Source of the DNA: Peptidiphaga gingivicola
GTDB lineage: Bacteria; Actinomycetota; Actinomycetes; Actinomycetales; Actinomycetaceae
DNA: 64,000 bases
Direction: 5' to 3'
Assembly: GCF_001652275.1 (NCBI RefSeq)
Contig: NZ_LVZK01000002.1
Coordinates: 1-64,000 of the forward strand
Positions 9,775-21,016 of this stretch are shown here, piece by piece; positions within the stretch are counted from its first letter, which is position 1; each line of letters opens with the position of its first letter. A model generated the notes under the pieces. The model made no database searches. It was given only the letters and a program-made list of their open reading frames with translations, and had not been told where the DNA came from. Both the position numbers and the translations under genes were made by a program.

Positions 9775-9780
9775 TATACA
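9775..9780 (+). promoter_or_regulatory. -10 box of a probable leaderless promoter for the PLD gene
   Basis: TATACA followed by eight bases (gttggacc) and ATG at 9789. The 107 bases between the gatC and PLD start codons therefore hold two back-to-back promoters. Confidence 0.45.
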
Positions 9781-9788
9781 GTTGGACC

Positions 9789-11048
9789 ATGCGAAAATTC
9801 CGTGGCCCCAAGCAGCGCCATGTCCTTTCCGCCGCCAAATGGTGGGTTTTGGGAACGGTTGCCGCGCAGGCCGCCGCAATCGCCACTGTCAGCGTCATCG
9901 ACGCCATGCGGAAGAAGAGGGCGCCCCAGTCGGGCCGTTTCCCCCACCTTCCGCCGCAAAACGCGCAGGTCGGACCGAACTCGATGACGATCTTCACCTA
10001 CGGCCGCGAGCTTTACGACGCCATGCTGGCCGACATCCGCGCCGCCAAGGACCGCATTTTCTTCGAATGGTTCATCATCAAAGCCGACGAGACGGGCGCG
10101 GAGTTCCGCAACGCCCTCATTGAAGCGGCGCAGCGAGGAGTCGACACCTACGTGATCATCGACACATGGGGCAACGCCAATCAGGATCCCCGTTTCCGCC
10201 GCCTGCCCAAGATGGAGCATCTGCACACGCTCCTCTTCCCCTTCGTCCGCCCCGGCCTGTTCAACGGCCGCGCGCGCGACAAGGGGCGCGACCACCGCAA
10301 AATCCTCACCGTCGACAAGCGCATCGGGTACGTGGGCGGATACAACATCGGCACGCTCTACGCCCACGAGTGGCGCGACACCCACGTGCGAATCGAGGGG
10401 CCGGCCGCCTGGGAGCTCGACGACGCCTTCATCGACATGTGGAACGACTACCGCAAGAAGCACCATCCGGCCATCGCCGACGACGGCGTGACCGACTGGG
10501 ACGCCACCGTCCGCGCGGTCATGAACACTCCCGCCCTCAATGTCTTCCCCATCAGCGCCCTGTACATGGACGCCATCAACCGCTCCGCCGTCCGTGTGTG
10601 GATAACGATGGGCTATTTCATACCCGAGGAGCCGATGCTCATCGCCATGACGAACGCCGCGCGCCGAGGCGTCGACGTCCGAGTGCTCATTCCCGAATAC
10701 TCGAACCACATCGTCGGCGACTGGGCGGGGCGTCCCCATTACGAGCGCCTTCTGCGCTCGGGGGTGCGTATTTTCCTCTATGAAGAGGCAATGGTCCACT
10801 CCAAGACGATGACCGCCGACGGACGGTGGTCCACCGTCGGCACGGCAAACATCGACAGGCTTTCGCTTCGCGGCAACTTCGAGATCAACGTCGAGGTCTT
10901 CGACCCCGGATTCGCCGCCGCCATGGAGCGCATATTCGAGGTCGATCTCGCCAACTCGCACGAGCTGACCCTCGAGCAGTGGCAGGCGCGCGGAAGGCGC
11001 GACAGGGTTCTCGAGACGGTGCTGCGCCCTCTGGCGCCGCTGCTGTAA
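9789..11048 (+). CDS. Cardiolipin synthase-like phospholipase D family protein
   Basis: About 419 residues with two HxKxxxxD motifs, HRKILTVD in the middle and HSKTMTAD near the C-terminus, each followed by the usual Gly/Asn-containing strand (GYVGGYNIG; STVGTANID). One membrane segment (WWVLGTVAAQAAAIATVSVI) precedes the catalytic part. Family role: phosphatidyl transfer between two phosphatidylglycerols or related lipids at the membrane. Cardiolipin synthase is the likely function but another PLD lipid transferase is possible. Start choice is uncertain: ATG 9789 sits behind a leaderless-type -10, while ATG 9753 has GGAG six bases upstream and would add twelve residues. Confidence 0.85.
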   Translation: MRKFRGPKQRHVLSAAKWWVLGTVAAQAAAIATVSVIDAMRKKRAPQSGRFPHLPPQNAQVGPNSMTIFTYGRELYDAMLADIRAAKDRIFFEWFIIKADETGAEFRNALIEAAQRGVDTYVIIDTWGNANQDPRFRRLPKMEHLHTLLFPFVRPGLFNGRARDKGRDHRKILTVDKRIGYVGGYNIGTLYAHEWRDTHVRIEGPAAWELDDAFIDMWNDYRKKHHPAIADDGVTDWDATVRAVMNTPALNVFPISALYMDAINRSAVRVWITMGYFIPEEPMLIAMTNAARRGVDVRVLIPEYSNHIVGDWAGRPHYERLLRSGVRIFLYEEAMVHSKTMTADGRWSTVGTANIDRLSLRGNFEINVEVFDPGFAAAMERIFEVDLANSHELTLEQWQARGRRDRVLETVLRPLAPLL

Positions 11049-11090
11049 AAGCAGACCGCTTCAAGAGCCTGCCGGTTTGGATCTAGGCGC

Positions 11091-11142
11091 CGGTTTCCGA
11101 GCGGGCGCCCTTCTAGGAATGTGCGTCGGTTTCCGAGCGGGC
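11091..11142. repeat. Direct repeat between convergent PLD and ligA genes
   Basis: cggtttccgagcgggc occurs at 11091-11106 and 11127-11142, a 36-bp period, in the 134-base gap between two converging genes. No clear terminator was seen here. Confidence 0.5.
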
Positions 11143-11182
11143 TCCCGTTCCGGGGGAGACGCCGGTACGGACGATTCGCCCC

Positions 11183-13672
<2,490 letters not shown>

Positions 13673-13788
13673 CTAACTCCATGCGACTCCGGCTAATTTT
13701 CGTGCTTTCGCATGGAAATTTCAGACATACCATGCGAGCGACACGCAAACCTCCTCCGTCCGTAGACCTATTTTCTGCTGCCTGACCG

Positions 13789-13794
13789 TATCCT
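13789..13794 (+). promoter_or_regulatory. -10 box of a leaderless promoter for the sensor kinase operon
   Basis: TATCCT followed by seven bases and ATG at 13802. A GTG at 13796 lies in the gap and is rejected as start. A weak -35 (tagacc, 13763-13768) is possible. Drives the four-gene operon 13802-19056. Confidence 0.5.
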
Positions 13795-13801
13795 TGTGTC
13801 T

Positions 13802-15058
13802 ATGGCACAAGTGTGGCGTGGCTATGTGACGTTCAAGGGGGTTAGCCCCATCGACGTCGTATCCGCGTTACTCGTCGGACTCCTTTTTTGGTTCCAGCCA
13901 ACTCCCTTTCTCATCCCCTTCACCCAGCTTCCGATAGAGCGCCAAGGGCTCGGCTGGTTTGCCAACCTTCTCATCGGGCTGGCCTACGCCGTCCCCATGG
14001 CCTTCCGGCGCACGCACCCCGTGCCGAGCGCGCTGACAATTCTCTGCGGAGCCGGAGTGCACCTCCTCCTCGAGCCCGCCAACATCACCCTCGCCGATTT
14101 CGCCGTGGTGGCCGCAGTCTACGCCGTGACCGTCTACGGGCCCGTGTGGGCCCACCGCCTTGTTCTGAGCCTCACACTGCTCGGGTCGTTCTTCATCGCG
14201 ATCCCGACTCTCACGATGGGCGGGGCGATACGCAACGACTGGGCGACGTGGGGCCCGTTCCTGGGAATCGTCACGTATATCATGGCCGTAACCCTCGCCG
14301 TCTACGGCCTGGCCCTCGCCAGGCGCTCACAGCTGGCGAAAATGCTCTCGCTCATGCGCATTGCCAGCGACGCGCAGGCCGCCGCGAAGACCGAGAGAGA
14401 ACTGGCAGTGCTCGAGGAGCGCTCGCGCATCGCCAGGGAAATGCACGACATCGTCGCGCACACGCTTTCGGTGGTCATCGCGCAGGCCGACGGCGGACGT
14501 TACGCCGCGACGAAAGACCCCGAAGCCTCCACCCGCGCCCTCGCGACCATTTCCGACATGGCCAGGGACGCGCTCAAAGACATCCGCTCGATCATCGGCG
14601 TCCTTCGGGAGTCCGAAGGCGACGAGCAGCCGACCCTTCCCCAGCCCATTGAGCGCGATCTGGAAACGCTCGTGCGGAACGTGCGCGATTCGGGCGTCAG
14701 GGTCTCCTTCGTACGCACGGGGCAGTCGCGCACCCTTCCCGTCGGCGTCGGAAACGCGGTTTACCGAATCTGCCAGGAAGCCATCACCAACTCTCTAAAA
14801 CACGCGGGCCCGACGCCCCACATCACCGTGCTGCTTCAGACCACCGATGCGGCCCTGCTCTTGCAAGTCGACGACGACGGGCGCGGCGCCGCGGCCCCGA
14901 GCGACGGGAAGGGCCACGGCCTCATCGGGATGTCGGAGCGGGCGTCGGCATTCGGCGGGAGCGTCACATCCGGTCCACGCCCCGGAGGCGGCTTCCGCGT
15001 CCTCGCATCCATTCCGATTCCTCACCTCGACAACAGCAATAGGAGCGAACATGACTGA
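13802..15058 (+). CDS. Two-component sensor histidine kinase, NarL/DesK type
   Basis: About 418 residues. Roughly five or six membrane segments occupy residues 15-175. A coiled linker leads to the HisKA_3 motif ERSRIAREMHDIVAHTLSVV with phospho-acceptor H215, and a HATPase_c domain with NAVYRICQEAITNSLKHAG, DDDGRG and GHGLIGMSERA. Its stop overlaps the start of the response regulator by eight bases, so the two are coupled. There is no large extracellular sensor, so the stimulus is probably sensed in the membrane. Kinases of this type with ABC genes downstream often respond to membrane-active compounds; that is inference here. Confidence 0.92.
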   Translation: MAQVWRGYVTFKGVSPIDVVSALLVGLLFWFQPTPFLIPFTQLPIERQGLGWFANLLIGLAYAVPMAFRRTHPVPSALTILCGAGVHLLLEPANITLADFAVVAAVYAVTVYGPVWAHRLVLSLTLLGSFFIAIPTLTMGGAIRNDWATWGPFLGIVTYIMAVTLAVYGLALARRSQLAKMLSLMRIASDAQAAAKTERELAVLEERSRIAREMHDIVAHTLSVVIAQADGGRYAATKDPEASTRALATISDMARDALKDIRSIIGVLRESEGDEQPTLPQPIERDLETLVRNVRDSGVRVSFVRTGQSRTLPVGVGNAVYRICQEAITNSLKHAGPTPHITVLLQTTDAALLLQVDDDGRGAAAPSDGKGHGLIGMSERASAFGGSVTSGPRPGGGFRVLASIPIPHLDNSNRSEHD

Positions 15059-15743
15059 GGTATCTAAAATCCGCGTGGGTCTCGTCGACGACCAAGCCCT
15101 CGTGCGGACGGGCTTCGCCATGGTGATCGACTCCCAGGACGACATGAAGGTGGTCCTGGAGGCGAGCAACGGCAAAATCGCCCTCGAACGCCTGACCGTC
15201 GTGCCCGCGGACGTCATCCTCATGGACATTAGGATGCCCGTCATGGACGGGCTCGAGGCGACGGCGACGATCACCTCCAAACCGCTTCCCACCGGCGTTT
15301 CCCCGAAGATCCTCATCCTCACGACGTTCGAAGAGGAGGAGTACATCATGGGCGCCGTCCAGGCCGGCGCCTCGGGATTCCTAGTCAAGGACGCGCCGCC
15401 GGACCAAATGCTCGAGGCGATCAGGACGATCCACCGCGGCGACGCCGTGATCGGCCCGTCGTCGACGAAGAAGCTCGTCGAGAAGCTGGCCAAGGAGGCC
15501 ACCGCAATGCGAGCAACCGACCCGCACATCCTCGACGGGCTGACCGAGCGCGAGATCGAGGTCCTCAAGCTCGTTGCGCAGGGGCTGACCAACGGCGAGA
15601 TTGCGAAGACCCTGACGGTTGCGGAAGCCACGATCAAGACCCACATCGGCCACATCTTCTACAAGCTCGGCGCGCGCGACCGCGTTCAGGCGGTCGTCCT
15701 CGCTTATGAAGCCGGCCTCGTTCGTCCGGGCGATCTGACGTGA
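15051..15743 (+). CDS. LuxR/NarL-family response regulator
   Basis: About 230 residues. Receiver domain with acidic pair D13/D14 (LVDDQALVRTGF), phospho-acceptor D59 (ILMDIRMPVMDG) and K at FLVKDAPPD. The C-terminal GerE helix-turn-helix reads LTEREIEVLKLVAQGLTNGEI. The start at 15051 is inside the kinase gene's last codons, with AGGAG at 15041-15045; an upstream extension to 14847 runs through the kinase and is rejected. It would control this operon and perhaps others. Its stop overlaps the GTG start of the ATPase. Confidence 0.94.
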   Translation: MTEVSKIRVGLVDDQALVRTGFAMVIDSQDDMKVVLEASNGKIALERLTVVPADVILMDIRMPVMDGLEATATITSKPLPTGVSPKILILTTFEEEEYIMGAVQAGASGFLVKDAPPDQMLEAIRTIHRGDAVIGPSSTKKLVEKLAKEATAMRATDPHILDGLTEREIEVLKLVAQGLTNGEIAKTLTVAEATIKTHIGHIFYKLGARDRVQAVVLAYEAGLVRPGDLT

Positions 15744-16480
15744 CCGACATCCTCTCGGCGTCGTCGCTGACAAAGGTCTACGGCGAGGGCCCGCTCGCCG
15801 TTCGTGCTTTGAACGACGTGAGCCTCGCCTTCCCCAGGGGGCGGTTCGCCGCGATCCTGGGGCCGTCCGGCGCGGGAAAGTCTGCCTTCCTGCACATCGC
15901 GGGAGGCTTGGACGCCCCGACGTCGGGAAGCGTGACGGTCGCCGACCTCAAGCTCCCCTTCGCCGACGAGGAGGCGCTGGCCCGGATCCGTTCCGAACAC
16001 ATCGGATTCGTCTTCCCCGGGGAGAACCTCCTGCCCCATCAAACGGCACGCCAAAACATTGAGCTCCCGATGCGGCTGCGGGGCGAGAAGCTCGACGAAG
16101 GCTGGTATTCTTCGGTGGTCAGGACCATGGGCGTTGCGGGCGCCATGGACGAGCTTCCGGCCCGCCTTCCGCGGGCGATGCAGCAGCGCGTGGCCGTCGC
16201 CCGCGCGATCCTGGGGCGCCCCGCGATCATCTTGGCCGACGATCCCGCGCATTCCCTCGACGCGAGGGCCTCGCTGGAGATCGTCGAATTGCTGCGCCTA
16301 TGTGTGCGGGAATTCGGGCAGACAGTGCTCATGTCCACCCAGGATCTGGCAGAGGCGGCGTTGGCCGAGCGGGTGATCCTGTTCTCCGACGGCGGCGTCG
16401 CCGGCGAGATATCCGACCCCACTCCAGTTTCCATCCTCACCGCCCTTGAGGCGCTGAGCCTACGCTCGGGGCCGGGATGA
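15740..16480 (+). CDS. ABC transporter ATPase with degenerate catalytic motifs
   Basis: 246 residues, LolD/MacB-like in length and order. Walker A is intact (GPSGAGKS, 41-48). The other motifs are altered: the Q-loop reads FVFPGENLLP with P93 in place of Gln; the signature usually LSGGQ reads LPRAMQ (143-148); Walker B ends ILADDPAHSLD with D168 in place of the catalytic Glu; the switch His is Q201 (STQD). It can probably bind ATP but should hydrolyse it slowly if at all. Partner of the FtsX-like permease that follows (four-base overlap) and under the two-component system upstream. No frameshift is seen, so the changes look selected rather than decayed. Confidence 0.88.
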   Translation: MTDILSASSLTKVYGEGPLAVRALNDVSLAFPRGRFAAILGPSGAGKSAFLHIAGGLDAPTSGSVTVADLKLPFADEEALARIRSEHIGFVFPGENLLPHQTARQNIELPMRLRGEKLDEGWYSSVVRTMGVAGAMDELPARLPRAMQQRVAVARAILGRPAIILADDPAHSLDARASLEIVELLRLCVREFGQTVLMSTQDLAEAALAERVILFSDGGVAGEISDPTPVSILTALEALSLRSGPG

Positions 16481-19056
16481 TAGACCAACTCGTCGGCTCG
16501 ATTCTGGCCAACCGGCTCAGGTACCTGCTGGCGGCGCTCGCCATTGCCGTCGCGAGCGCCCTGACAGTCGTGTGCCTGGCCGTGGCAAGTTATATGAGGA
16601 CGGCCTTTCCGGCCGCGCCCGCGGGCGAATTCGGGCAGGCACAGGCTGCAGTCACGTTGGCCGAGACCGCTCAAGATCGGGATGTCGCGAAGTCCGTCGA
16701 ACGCCTGAAATCCGTCGGGGAAGTTTACTCCCAGCAGGTTCACCGTGCCGCGATCACGCGCACCACCGCCTCGAAGGGTCTGTCGGTGACCGAGACACCG
16801 AATGCGCGCTTCGGCTTCTACCGGCTGCTCGAGGGAAAGACGCCGAGGCTGACGAACGAGATCGCCATAAGCCAAACGACGGCGCAGCAGATGCGCCTCA
16901 AGGCGGGCGACACCATGACGGTGACCGTCTACTACAAGACCCCCGATTCCTCGGATTCCCAGTCTTTTTCCATAGGCATGCGAGTGACGGGCGTCTACAG
17001 GGAACTCCACCGCGTCGCCCGAGGCGGGCATTCGTTCGCCGGCTACATCACGCCCGAGGCCGCGAAAGAGTGGCGCAACCGGGAGGGGCGCCCGCCCGCC
17101 GACGCCGAAACGACCGTCTACGCCATCAGCGCCGCCGGCCATTCGGACGCCGAAATGCTCGCCGATCTTTCCGCGATTCCCGGAGCCTCGGTCGAATCCC
17201 GACTCGGCGAAGACGAGCGGGGCCTCGGCGAAAGCCTTTCGCGCGCGAGCTTCGGCGCGGCCGCCATGGCCCTGGCTGTTGCCCTGTTCGCACTGGGTTT
17301 GGCGGGGACCGTCGCTTGGAACGCCTTCCGGGCGGCGGGCGCCTCCCGACGCCGTCAGCTCGCGCTCCTGGCGACCCTCGGAGCGTCTTCGCGCCGCATA
17401 CGCAAGATGATCGCCTGGGAGGCGGTCACGGTGGGCGCCGTCGCCTCGGCCATCGGGGCGGCTGTCGGCGTGAGCTTGACGAAGCTCGTGCCGCGGCTCG
17501 TTCTGGGCGATCCGGCCTCTGCCGTGCTTCCCGCGGGGATCGAAGCGAACCCTCTCTACGGCTTTTTCGCTCTCGTCGCAGGCTCCTTCGTCGCGGTCTC
17601 CGCCGCCGTCCCCTTCGTTTTCCGCTCTCGCGAGGTCGCCCCCTTGGAGGTCGCCGACGATTCCCTCGCAGCCGCGCCCGGCGACGGAAAGACCATCCGG
17701 CCCACCGTCGCTTTCGGTTTGGTGGGAGCGGGCGTCGCGGTGACGTTCACGGGGGTCTTTTTCTCCAATCCGGGCGGCAGTGAAGGGCCGCTGCTCGTAG
17801 TCATCGGCGCTTTCGCCCTTTTCAGAGGGATCGTCGGGCTCGCGCCCTCCGTGGCGCGAAGGCTTGGAATTCCGCTGGCGAACTTTTTCGTCGGAAGCCT
17901 GGGCGGCGGACGCAACCGAGTCCGCCTTGCCTTCCACGACGCGCGTGAACAAGGAACGAGGGGCAAGCTCGCCCGGGCGGCCATGGCGACGCTGTTTGCC
18001 TCGACCTTCCTGCTGTCGTCGGCGGCGGTCACGATCGGAGTCGCCCACGCAAACGCGCTCGCCGCCATCGACGCTTCCTTCCCGCGCGACGTCGACGTGC
18101 GCCAGGCGACCGACTCGGAGGGCGTCGGCCTGGGAATCACGGCTTCACAGGAAAAGGCCGCCGCGGCAAATCCCAACGTCGCCGCCGTCGTGCCGGTCTA
18201 CGAAACCAAGGTCGATTCGGACTTCGGCAAACTCACCCTTTCCGCCGTCGATCCGGTTCGCGCCTCGTCGGCCCTGCGAGGCGATTCGCGTGCGGCGTAC
18301 GAGAAAGCCGGAACCGTCACCCTTCCCGAGCACATGCGCACGGCGAAAACGGCCAAGAGGACGATCGCCGTGACAGGGCGCGACGGCAAGAAGCTGAGGC
18401 TCTCGGTCGCTTTCGGCGGCGTCGTCTCCCCCACGGTTTCGCTCAAAGACTTGCGGAAGCTCGACGACGTCGGAACGCCCGCAGCCCTGTGGCTGAGAAC
18501 GCGCGGCGACGAGCCGACGGTTGAAAAGGTCCGATCCATCGCCCACGACGTCAACGAAGCCAGCGGCGACGTGTTGGCAAAGGTCACGTCTTCCTTGCTG
18601 CGTCAACGATCCGCCTATTCCGCCGCCGTCGACTCGATCGCGCGTCTGCTGACCGGGGCGCTCGCAGGCCTGGCCGTCGCATCCGGCCTTGGCGCGTCGC
18701 TTGCGATCGCTCTCTCGCTTTCAGCCAAACGGCGTGACTTCGAGATTCTTCGCGCGATAGGCGCGTCCGGACGCTCGATTAGGCGCGCGGAGGCTTCGCG
18801 TCAATGCGCGCTCACATCCGCGGGAATGATCCTTGGGGCGCTTCTGGGCATCCTCGTTTCCTCGGGCGTGGGCGCCGCATTCTTCTCGTGCATGGGCGGC
18901 GCAGTGGAAGGCGCCCTTCCGCCCCTTGGCCTCGTCTGCGTTCTCCTTGCCGAAGCGACAACAATCGGTGCAGTGATTTATTTCACTTTAAGGACGTTAA
19001 CAGGGAGACATTTGGCCCAGTCCACAAGGCTAATGGACCACAAGTCCAACTCGTGA
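16477..19056 (+). CDS. FtsX-like ABC permease
   Basis: 859 residues in the layout of long FtsX/MacB-type permeases. An N-terminal membrane segment (LAALAIAVASALTVVCLAVASY) is followed by a ~200-residue extracytoplasmic domain, then several helices around 255-400, a second soluble part, and a C-terminal helix cluster (ARLLTGALAGLAVASGLGAS; AGMILGALLGILVSSGVGAAFF). ATG at 16477 overlaps the ATPase stop. Such permeases act as mechanotransmitters or lipoprotein/peptide exporters in the cytoplasmic membrane; the substrate is unknown. Last gene of the operon. Confidence 0.88.
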   Translation: MIDQLVGSILANRLRYLLAALAIAVASALTVVCLAVASYMRTAFPAAPAGEFGQAQAAVTLAETAQDRDVAKSVERLKSVGEVYSQQVHRAAITRTTASKGLSVTETPNARFGFYRLLEGKTPRLTNEIAISQTTAQQMRLKAGDTMTVTVYYKTPDSSDSQSFSIGMRVTGVYRELHRVARGGHSFAGYITPEAAKEWRNREGRPPADAETTVYAISAAGHSDAEMLADLSAIPGASVESRLGEDERGLGESLSRASFGAAAMALAVALFALGLAGTVAWNAFRAAGASRRRQLALLATLGASSRRIRKMIAWEAVTVGAVASAIGAAVGVSLTKLVPRLVLGDPASAVLPAGIEANPLYGFFALVAGSFVAVSAAVPFVFRSREVAPLEVADDSLAAAPGDGKTIRPTVAFGLVGAGVAVTFTGVFFSNPGGSEGPLLVVIGAFALFRGIVGLAPSVARRLGIPLANFFVGSLGGGRNRVRLAFHDAREQGTRGKLARAAMATLFASTFLLSSAAVTIGVAHANALAAIDASFPRDVDVRQATDSEGVGLGITASQEKAAAANPNVAAVVPVYETKVDSDFGKLTLSAVDPVRASSALRGDSRAAYEKAGTVTLPEHMRTAKTAKRTIAVTGRDGKKLRLSVAFGGVVSPTVSLKDLRKLDDVGTPAALWLRTRGDEPTVEKVRSIAHDVNEASGDVLAKVTSSLLRQRSAYSAAVDSIARLLTGALAGLAVASGLGASLAIALSLSAKRRDFEILRAIGASGRSIRRAEASRQCALTSAGMILGALLGILVSSGVGAAFFSCMGGAVEGALPPLGLVCVLLAEATTIGAVIYFTLRTLTGRHLAQSTRLMDHKSNS

Positions 19057-19127
19057 GAATAAGGAAGGCCGAACATCACGAAAAAAGGTCTTTACGTGGA
19101 GGCTCAAACCTGCCACCCTTATTAACT

Positions 19128-19149
19128 GCACGCATCACGCACGGCGTGC
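19128..19149 (+). promoter_or_regulatory. Inverted repeat upstream of whiB
   Basis: gcacgc (19128-19133) and gcgtgc (19144-19149) form a palindrome with a ten-base spacer, 25 bases before the whiB start and just before its AAGGAG site (19159-19164). It may be a regulator site or a 5' UTR stem; no known consensus was matched. Confidence 0.35.
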
Positions 19150-19174
19150 TAACACACGAAGGAGATACATCGAT

Positions 19175-19429
19175 ATGGATTGGCGTCACCGGGCTGCCTG
19201 CCTCACTGAGGACCCGGAGCTGTTCTTCCCTATAGGCAATTCGGGCCCGGCCATCGCGCAGGTCGAGCAGGCCAAGCGAGTTTGCAATCGCTGTGCCGTC
19301 CAGGACATTTGCCTCAAATGGGCTTTGGACACAGGCCAGGACGCTGGCGTACGGGGCGGGCTTTCCGAAGAAGAGCGGCGTTCGCTCAAGCGCAGGACGG
19401 CACGCGCACGCCGTTCTAGTCTGACCTAG
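19175..19429 (+). CDS. WhiB-family Fe-S transcription factor (WhiB1-like)
   Basis: 84 residues, with the four cluster ligands C9, C37, C40 and C46 (RHRAACL; VCNRCAVQDICLKW) and the turn GVRGGLSEEERRSLKRR before a basic tail. Length and the GxxGGLSEEER motif fit WhiB1, which binds a [4Fe-4S] cluster and the principal sigma factor and responds to nitric oxide in mycobacteria. ATG has AAGGAG ten bases upstream. Single gene with its own terminator. Confidence 0.92.
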   Translation: MDWRHRAACLTEDPELFFPIGNSGPAIAQVEQAKRVCNRCAVQDICLKWALDTGQDAGVRGGLSEEERRSLKRRTARARRSSLT

Positions 19430-19442
19430 GAACCGCGGTCTG

Positions 19443-19462
19443 GCGGCGCTCCGCAGCGCCGC
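19443..19462 (+). terminator. Hairpin after whiB
   Basis: gcggcgct (19443-19450), loop ccgc, agcgccgc (19455-19462), fourteen bases after the whiB stop. It has no long U-run. It lies between the converging whiB and pdtaS genes and may serve both. Confidence 0.55.
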
Positions 19463-19536
19463 TGACTTCCGCGCGGCCTCACTCGGCAGTCTCGCCCCTG
19501 CCAGCCGCAGGCGGTTTTGGCGGCCCATGAGCCCCT

Positions 19537-20979
19537 CTACTTGCCGACGAACGCCTCGATATGAACCCGAGTGCCCCCGCCCGGGCGCGAGCGCCACTGG
19601 ATTGACCCGCGAAGTTCCGCCTCAACCAGCGTTTTGACGATTTTCGTGCCCAGCCCTTTGCCGGGCCCGCCGCCGGCTATTCCCAAACCGTCGTCCTCGA
19701 CGTCGATCGTCAGGCGATCGCCGTCCCGGTCAGCCGTCACTTCAATGTGACCGCCGTCGACCAGGCCGTGCTCGACGGCGTTGGACACAAGCTCGGTCAA
19801 CACGACGGCAAGCGACGTCGTCTTCGTCGCATCGATTTTGCCGAAATCGCCCGTAAGGTGCGTGGTCACCGACACGTCAGTGGCCGCGACGTCGCGCGCA
19901 AGGTTGAGCAGCGCGCCGAACACTTCTCCGAAATCGACGTTTTCCTCGACCGTCTCCGAGAGCGTTTGATGGACGAGGGCGATCGTCGCCACGCGCCGCT
20001 GGGCGTTCTCCAAGGCCTGCCTCGTTTCCGCGTTCACGTCGGCGCTGCGCGCCTGCATGCGCAAAAGGGCTGAGACCGTTTGGAGGTTGTTCTTCACCCG
20101 ATGGTTGATCTCGCGGATAGTCGCGTCCTTGGTCAGCAGCTCCAGCTCGCGATGGCGCACCTCTGTGACGTCGCGGCACATAAGGATCCCGCCCAATTTC
20201 CTTCCCTTGTCCGTCAGGGGCACCGCCCGCAGCGAAAGGATGACGCCGTGGGCCTCAACTTCTGCAAGCCACGGCGCCCGCCCCATGACGACGACGGGAA
20301 GCGCCTCGTCCACGACGCTGTGGTCCTCTATGACGTCCGTGATGACCTCGGCCAACAGGCTGCCGACGATTGGCCCTCCGATCCCGAGCCGATGGTAGTT
20401 GGAGACAGCATTCGGGCTTGCGTAGAGCACGACGCCCTCCGGATCGAGGTGGACGAATCCGTCCGTCACGCGCGGAGTGCCGTGCCTGTACCCTGTCGGT
20501 CTGCCGTCGAAGGGAAACTCGCCCGTCGTCACCATGTGGACGAGATGCGAAGAGATGGTCGAATAGTTGGTGGTCAGCGCCGGAACTTGGACCGGAACGA
20601 CGTCCAACGAGTCGGCCTCCGTAATGCACAGCGCGGCGACGGCCTTTCCCTCACGGCGAACAGGAACCACCTTGAGGTTGAACCCCTGGCGGGGGATCAA
20701 GCGTTCGACGCCGTCGTCGAGGACTTCGTCGATCGCCTCGGCGAGCCACGGCTCGATCTGACGCCCCACGATGTCGTTCTCGTAGAAGGTGCTCGCTGTG
20801 GCGGGCCTGCATTGCGCCACCACGGTTGTGCAGCCGCCCACGTCCTGCACGACGAGAAGGAGGTCCGAAAAAGAAACGTCCGCTATCGTCTGCCAATCCC
20901 CCACAAGCTGGTGAATCCAGTCCTGGTCCGCCGTGGTGAGGCGCCGAGCGCGGGCGAGCATGTTCGAAAGCGAAGGCAT
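19537..20979 (-). CDS. pdtaS: Sensor histidine kinase, PdtaS-like
   Basis: About 480 residues: N-terminal GAF-like domain (SFSDLLLVVQDVGGCTTVVAQ), central PAS-like domain (GFVHLDPEGVVLYASPNAVSN), then HisKA_2 with REINHRVKNNLQTVSALLRMQ (H about 293) and a HATPase ending GLGTKIVKTLVEAELRGSIQW. This is the domain plan of the soluble actinobacterial kinase PdtaS (Rv3220c), which signals to the ANTAR regulator PdtaR; no pdtaR is in the window. I start at ATG 20979 because a -10-like TAGGCT lies seven bases upstream; the frame remains open to 21108 but overlaps the divergent gene. Next to whiB1, as in other actinobacteria. Confidence 0.88.
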   Translation of the reverse strand: MPSLSNMLARARRLTTADQDWIHQLVGDWQTIADVSFSDLLLVVQDVGGCTTVVAQCRPATASTFYENDIVGRQIEPWLAEAIDEVLDDGVERLIPRQGFNLKVVPVRREGKAVAALCITEADSLDVVPVQVPALTTNYSTISSHLVHMVTTGEFPFDGRPTGYRHGTPRVTDGFVHLDPEGVVLYASPNAVSNYHRLGIGGPIVGSLLAEVITDVIEDHSVVDEALPVVVMGRAPWLAEVEAHGVILSLRAVPLTDKGRKLGGILMCRDVTEVRHRELELLTKDATIREINHRVKNNLQTVSALLRMQARSADVNAETRQALENAQRRVATIALVHQTLSETVEENVDFGEVFGALLNLARDVAATDVSVTTHLTGDFGKIDATKTTSLAVVLTELVSNAVEHGLVDGGHIEVTADRDGDRLTIDVEDDGLGIAGGGPGKGLGTKIVKTLVEAELRGSIQWRSRPGGGTRVHIEAFVGK

Positions 20980-20986
20980 GTGCCTT

Positions 20987-20992
20987 AGCCTA
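20987..20992 (-). promoter_or_regulatory. -10 box of a leaderless pdtaS promoter
   Basis: TAGGCT on the minus strand, then aaggcac, then ATG. The same TAGGCT hexamer precedes the sirtuin and PPi-PEPCK-like genes. Confidence 0.5.
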
Positions 20993-21003
20993 TCGCGGTC
21001 GTG

Positions 21004-21009
21004 CACAAT
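21004..21009 (+). promoter_or_regulatory. -10 box of a leaderless promoter for the DUF2505 gene
   Basis: CACAAT followed by seven bases (agatggc) and ATG at 21017. Only 37 bases separate the divergent start codons, so the two promoters overlap and may compete. Confidence 0.4.
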
Positions 21010-21016
21010 AGATGGC

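Noticed and set aside
16039-18048. 669-codon minus-strand open frame
   Set aside because: Antisense to the ATPase/permease operon; Arg/Gly/Asp-rich composition typical of shadow frames.
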